From Bacteroidota bacterium (GTDB lineage: Bacteria; Bacteroidota; Bacteroidia; AKYH767-A; 2013-40CM-41-45), in contig PLYJ01000256.1 of the NCBI GenBank assembly GCA_003151745.1, forward strand, positions 1 through 35,711: a stretch of 35,711 bases of DNA, in the 5' to 3' direction. This document shows positions 32,350 through 35,711 of this stretch, in pieces (within the stretch, counting starts at the first letter, position 1; every line of letters begins with the position of its first letter). A program made the translations under genes and the position numbers. The notes under the pieces were generated by a model. The model did no database searches. It was not told the origin of the DNA and worked only from the letters and a program-made list of their open reading frames with translations.

Positions 32350-33651
32350 TTATTTTCCGCCAACTACCAACTCGTAAAATGATTCATTTTCAAGGTATTT
32401 ATTGGCTAATTGCATTAATTCTTCCGGTGTAATCGTCTTTATGACATTCAGGTAATTATAGAAGTAGTCATAATTCAATCCATATATAATAATTCCCTTG
32501 CATCGTTCTGCCAGCTGAAACGCGCCATCCACACTTCTCAAAAAGGAACCGCTGAGATAGTTTTTAACCATGGATAGTTCTTCATCAGGAATGATTTCAG
32601 TTTTCAGCCGTTCAATTTCCTTATATATTTCCACGATGGCAGGTTCAGTTACTTTCACTCCTGTTTCCGCAGCAATGAAGAAATAACCGCCTTGCAGCAA
32701 GGACACCACTGCCGAACCTATACCATAGGTATATCCTTTATCTTCCCTTATGTTGCTCATCAACCGCGAACCGAAATAGCCGCCAAGAACAGTGTTGAGC
32801 ACATTCATACCTGCATAGTCCGGATGAGTTTTATTAAAAAGCGGTTTGCCAATGCGGATGGCTGACTGCACAGCATCTTTCTTTTTGATGAGTTCGGGGT
32901 AGGGGGCAGGGAGTAGGGCGCGCGCTTCAATACTTCCTGCTCCTGACTTCCTGACATCGTTATTCTTCCAATCATTTCCTCCAAAGTTGTTGTTAAGCAC
33001 CTGTATTAAATCTTTCGGCTCCTTTCCGGCAACAATCAATATGCAGTTATCCTTTGTATATAAGGATGAGAAAATAGCACGAAGGTCATCCCGTTGCATA
33101 GTATCATAATCTTCTGTTTTCTCTACGTAACCATAAGAATGAGCGGCGCCGAAAATCATCTCATTAAATTTCTTTCTTGCCACATAACCCACTTTTTCAT
33201 TGTTGACGATGAGCTGCTGCCTGCTGTTCTGTTTGTAGGTGTTCAATTCCTGCTCAGGAAAGACAGCGTCGAAAAGTATTTCTTTAATAATAGCCAGGGA
33301 CTTTTCAAGATGCTTTGACAGCGTATATAATATAACAGAAGAGGTATCGAAAGAATATTCAGTGTCGAAATAGGAGCCGTAATAGTCAAGCATTTCAGCA
33401 AGCTCCATGCTGGTGTGGGCTGATGTTCCGTTGCTCAGCATTTTGTTTGCAGAAGTAATAAGCGTTGGAGTTTTAGCTTCAACGGCATCATTACGAAAAA
33501 TAAATTCCACTTTCAGAATATCCTGTTTGCCGGCATTAATAACATAAACAGGAATGCCGTTATCAAGCTTTTGCTTTTTAGCCTCAGGGATGGTTATGTC
33601 CGGCAACCCAAGCAGGGAAGGCATTTGCTTTCTGTTAATTGTTTCAATCAT
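32350..33651 (-). CDS. M16 family peptidase, non-catalytic subunit type
   Basis: Protein of 433 residues of the M16B (insulinase-like) family. It shows the paired fold: an N-terminal half with FIFRNDAVEAKTPTLITSAN and MLSNGTSAHTSMELAEMLDY, and a C-terminal half with AVQSAIRIGKPLF, MNVLNTVLGGYFGSRLMSNI and REDKGYTYGIGSAV. The zinc motif HxxEH is absent where it should stand (the MLSNGT region), so it should be the regulatory or substrate-binding subunit. No signal peptide is seen. A segment near residues 233-249 (SGAGSIEARALLPAPYP) is encoded by heptamer-type repeat DNA and looks like an insertion in the linker between the halves. The catalytic-type M16 gene lies upstream on the same strand. 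Confidence 0.9.
   Translation of the reverse strand: MIETINRKQMPSLLGLPDITIPEAKKQKLDNGIPVYVINAGKQDILKVEFIFRNDAVEAKTPTLITSANKMLSNGTSAHTSMELAEMLDYYGSYFDTEYSFDTSSVILYTLSKHLEKSLAIIKEILFDAVFPEQELNTYKQNSRQQLIVNNEKVGYVARKKFNEMIFGAAHSYGYVEKTEDYDTMQRDDLRAIFSSLYTKDNCILIVAGKEPKDLIQVLNNNFGGNDWKNNDVRKSGAGSIEARALLPAPYPELIKKKDAVQSAIRIGKPLFNKTHPDYAGMNVLNTVLGGYFGSRLMSNIREDKGYTYGIGSAVVSLLQGGYFFIAAETGVKVTEPAIVEIYKEIERLKTEIIPDEELSMVKNYLSGSFLRSVDGAFQLAERCKGIIIYGLNYDYFYNYLNVIKTITPEELMQLANKYLENESFYELVVGGK
32896..32955. repeat. Heptamer-structured insertion inside the M16 gene
   Basis: GGGGTAG, GGGGCAG and GGAGTAG stand in tandem from 32896. CTTCCTG, CTCCTGA and CTTCCTG stand in tandem at 32933-32953. The arms are purine-rich and pyrimidine-rich respectively and loosely complementary, like the intergenic heptamer hairpins. 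The frame is kept, adding about 20 residues. Confidence 0.65.
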
Positions 33652-33659
33652 ATTTAATT

Positions 33660-33735
33660 AGATTTGAGATTTGAGACATGAGATGCGACAACTTACGGCG
33701 TAATCTTAATACTCATATCTCACATCTCGTGTCTG
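33660..33735. repeat. Heptamer hairpin element (ATTTGAG type)
   Basis: The left arm has ATTTGAG, ATTTGAG and ACATGAG in tandem from 33662. The right arm has CTCATAT, CTCACAT and CTCGTGT in tandem from 33712, the inverse pattern. The spacer is about 29 bases. It fills the 87-base gap between the two M16 genes, so it may lower read-through from the first to the second. Confidence 0.8.
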
Positions 33736-33738
33736 CTT

Positions 33739-34977
33739 TTAATTTTTAGAAAGATAATACAGTACGGAACAGTTCTCATCACGGAAAATCTTTTTTGCCT
33801 GATCCGTAATCTCACCTGCTGTAACGCTCCGGTACCGGCTCACTTCCGTGTTTACAAGATCGGTATCCCCAAGCAACTCCGCAACGGCAAGGTTGAGCGC
33901 ACGCCCTGCAAGGTCTGCTTCGCCAAATGCATGAGAGGATTCTACTTTGTTTTTCACTTTAATTAATTCATTCTCTGAGGCTGCTTCCGCTTTCATCTTG
34001 CTCAACTCCTCATCCAGCGCATCTTCTGCATCTTCTACCTTCACACCTTTTACCAATTTGCCTTCAGCAACCAACAATCCCTTATCTATATCCCCTGTCA
34101 GGTAGGCATGGACTTCCATAAACAATCTTTTCTTCTTTACTAATTCATTATACAGGCGCGAAGATTTTCCACCCGATAAAACATCAGTAAGCAGATCAAC
34201 GGCATAATATTCTTTATCGCTGCGGGCGCATGTATGCCATGTTTTATAGATGGAATCAAAAGGAATGTCGCGCTCCACCTGCATCGTGCGTTTCTCCGTT
34301 TGTTCAGGCTCGGCTGGCAGTTGACGTTTATACATAGTTGTTCGCTTGATGCTCCCAAACCATTCTTCCGCATCGTCGCGGATTTTTTCCGGTTCTACAT
34401 TGCCCGCCACTGTCATGATGGCATTGTCAGGTGTGTAATGCGAGAAGAAAAAGCTCTTCACTTCTTCCATCGAAGCATGTTCTATATGCCCGATCTCTTT
34501 GCCGATTGTAGCCCACTGATACGGATGAACTTTATACGCCAATGGCCTTAGCAGCAACCAAACATCGCCATAAGGCTGGTTAAAGTAACGCTGCTTAAAC
34601 TCCTCTATTACCACATTGCGTTGCACCTCCAGGCTTTTTTCAGAAAAACCGAGAGAAAGCATCCTGTCAGACTCCAGCCAGAAAGCAACATCAATGTTTT
34701 GCGCAGGCAGTGTGCAATAATAATTGGTGATGTCATTGCTTGTGAATGCATTGTTTTCTCCCCCAGCCAACTGCAACGGACCATCGTAATCAGGAATGTT
34801 TACAGAGCCGCCGAACATGAGGTGCTCAAACAAATGAGCAAAGCCCGTGCGATTAGGGTCTTCGTCTTTCGCCCCAACATTGTAAAGAATGTTTACTGCC
34901 GCAAGAGGAGTTGAGTTGTCCTTATGCACAATCAGCTTCAATCCGTTGGAAAGCTTATATTTGGTGTAATCAATCAT
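33739..34977 (-). CDS. M16 family zinc metallopeptidase, catalytic subunit type
   Basis: Protein of 412 residues. The zinc motif HLFEH is at residues 48-52, with H48 and H52 as ligands and E51 as the catalytic base. The third ligand is likely E126 in NVVIEEFKQR. Other family marks are GGENNAFTSNDITNYY (substrate and active-site stretch), HPYQWATIGKEIGHIEHAS, and LSGGKSSRLYNELVKKKRLF in the second half. No signal peptide is seen, so it is cytoplasmic or exported by an unseen route. Together with the HxxEH-lacking gene downstream it resembles bacterial M16B heterodimers, where one subunit is catalytic and the other provides the substrate-binding Arg/Tyr pair (REDKGYTYG in the partner). A full -7 box lies 20 bases upstream. 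Confidence 0.94.
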   Translation of the reverse strand: MIDYTKYKLSNGLKLIVHKDNSTPLAAVNILYNVGAKDEDPNRTGFAHLFEHLMFGGSVNIPDYDGPLQLAGGENNAFTSNDITNYYCTLPAQNIDVAFWLESDRMLSLGFSEKSLEVQRNVVIEEFKQRYFNQPYGDVWLLLRPLAYKVHPYQWATIGKEIGHIEHASMEEVKSFFFSHYTPDNAIMTVAGNVEPEKIRDDAEEWFGSIKRTTMYKRQLPAEPEQTEKRTMQVERDIPFDSIYKTWHTCARSDKEYYAVDLLTDVLSGGKSSRLYNELVKKKRLFMEVHAYLTGDIDKGLLVAEGKLVKGVKVEDAEDALDEELSKMKAEAASENELIKVKNKVESSHAFGEADLAGRALNLAVAELLGDTDLVNTEVSRYRSVTAGEITDQAKKIFRDENCSVLYYLSKN

Positions 34978-34997
34978 AAAGCCAATTTAAGGTGATG

Positions 34998-35005
34998 CAA
35001 AAGTA
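34998..35005 (-). promoter_or_regulatory. Probable -7 box for the M16 pair
   Basis: On the minus strand this reads TACTTTTG, a full match to TAnnTTTG, 20 bases before the ATG at 34977. Confidence 0.55.
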
Positions 35006-35035
35006 TCTAAATAATGGATTGCACAGATGTTTGTG

Positions 35036-35068
35036 CCGTCAGTCCCGCACGTGCGGGATTCCTGACGG
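35036..35068. repeat. Strong GC-rich palindrome at the edge of array 4
   Basis: CCGTCAG (35036-35042) pairs with CTGACGG (35062-35068). Inside them, TCCCGCACGTGCGGGA (35043-35058) is a perfect 16-base palindrome, with only TTC left unpaired on the right. It is much more GC-rich than its surroundings and ends 19 bases before the first array unit. Confidence 0.8.
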
Positions 35069-35087
35069 TTTAGCCACGATAAACCAT

Positions 35088-35465
35088 GTACGTGGTAAAC
35101 CTTACCATGTACGAGATACACTTTATCGCGTACCAGAATTTCCTTATCACGTACCAGAATAACCTTATCGCATACCAGAATTTCCTTATCACGTACCAGA
35201 ATAACCTTATCACGTACCAGAATAACCTTATCGCATACCAGAATTTCCTTATCGTGTACCAGAATAACCTTATCGCGTACCAGAATTTCCTTATCGTGTA
35301 CCAGAATAACCTTATCGCGTACCAGAATTTCCTTATTGTGTACCAGAATTTCCTTATCACGTACCAGAATAACCTTATCGCGTACCAGAATAACCTTATC
35401 GTGTACCAGAATAACCTTATCACGTACCAGAATAACCTTATCACGTACCAGAATTTCCTTCCCTG
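35088..35465. repeat. Repeat array 4: 18 units, exact 21-bp period, two alternating variants
   Basis: Eighteen units follow at exactly 21 bases. The first two (35088, 35109) are degenerate, the next sixteen nearly identical. A unit opens RTACCAGAAT, then TT or AA, then CCTTAT, and ends CAC, CGC, CGT or TGT (the last has CCCTG). From 35130 the middle doublet runs T A T A A T A T A T T A A A A T (T for TT, A for AA) with no single-base intermediates. The unit ends vary only by transitions. There are no spacers, and both strands are open in frame. Confidence 0.96.
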
Positions 35466-35607
35466 ACTTGCTTTTTTTAGTGTTTTTTAGGCATTTATGG
35501 CATTTTCACCCCCTTTTGTTCACAATTTGTGCATAAGTATTTAAAGCAATGCAGGGCAAGGCATTAATTAGGTCTATGTTTGACCCGTCATAAACAGACA
35601 TCCAATC

Positions 35608-35711
35608 ATGAGACCATCTATAGCCATAAACCTCGATCCGGAAGATTACGCAGGCTGGGCAAATCTTGCCGGCAGAAACTATGCTTCCATGAACGGCAAT
35701 ATTTCGTTCGG
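35608..35711 (+). CDS. Start of an unidentified gene, cut by the window end
   Basis: The ATG at 35608 opens a frame that continues to the last base (34 complete codons). It begins MRPSIAINLDPEDYAGWANL and continues with AGRNYASMNGNISF. There is no signal peptide or membrane segment in this part, and it is too short to assign. G+C is higher than in the preceding intergenic DNA, as expected for coding sequence here. Confidence 0.6.
   Translation, partial: MRPSIAINLDPEDYAGWANLAGRNYASMNGNISF

Larger units (their letters stand above)
35006..35607. other. Intergenic region carrying a palindrome and repeat array 4
   Basis: This gap between the M16 operon promoter and the next gene is about 600 bases. 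It holds the palindrome at 35036-35068, the array at 35088-35465 and about 140 AT-rich bases with T-runs. Long frames open on both strands through the array are artefacts of its 21-base period. Confidence 0.75.

Noticed and set aside
35070-35466. Long open frames on both strands through array 4 (about 124 and 126 residues of seven-residue repeats)
   Set aside because: A 21-base period keeps any stop-free frame open on either strand. Both strands being open at once, and the lack of a normal protein composition, point to repeat DNA, not a gene.

Overview
The window looks like chromosomal DNA of a Bacteroidota bacterium, probably of the Chitinophagales/Sphingobacteriales type. The evidence is three TonB-dependent receptors, a receptor-DUF4249 lipoprotein pair, a Porin_10-type porin, type A and type B type-IX-secretion (T9SS) C-terminal signals, a UbiD-family decarboxylase of the menaquinone type, and several TAnnTTTG-like -7 promoter boxes. 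No rRNA, tRNA, CRISPR array or complete insertion sequence was seen.

Layout. 1-2114 holds the 3' part of a TonB receptor whose first bases look frame-disrupted. 2472-6678 is a co-directional set: a DUF4331 protein with a T9SS tail, a membrane-anchored TPR protein and a HupE/UreJ membrane protein. After a 20-bp repeat array come a second TonB receptor and a small TPR-like exported protein (7226-10063). I infer, but cannot prove, that these form one envelope uptake system, perhaps for a metal. 10072-13208 is housekeeping: a SAM hydroxide adenosyltransferase-like protein lacking an obvious catalytic triad, PhoH, and PurC. 13391-15273 holds a 21-bp array and two AT-rich unknown genes. 15392-20624 carries the UbiD decarboxylase (minus), then a TonB receptor with its DUF4249 lipoprotein (plus). 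20988-22550 is dnaB, unusually C/G-rich at third positions, followed by an AT-rich minus-strand pair: an HsdR-N-like nuclease and an unknown partner. 24926-34977 carries a Bacteroidota 'asparagine synthetase B'-type exported protein, a porin, a gamma-carbonic-anhydrase-like protein, a large T9SS type B adhesin-like protein and two M16 peptidases. A new gene begins at 35608 and runs off the window.

The most striking non-genic content is repeat DNA. Four intergenic arrays (about 6777-7056, 13391-13663, 24578-24766, 35088-35465) have strictly phased units of 20, 21, 21 and 21 bp, about two helical turns. Each array has its own consensus and lies near a hairpin or palindrome. A second class consists of hairpins whose arms are short runs of heptamers, four of them intergenic. 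Related heptamer runs lie in frame inside the UbiD and M16 coding sequences. A third class is a C/G-rich REP-like hairpin present twice. The arrays and heptamer elements are the best candidates here for something not yet described.
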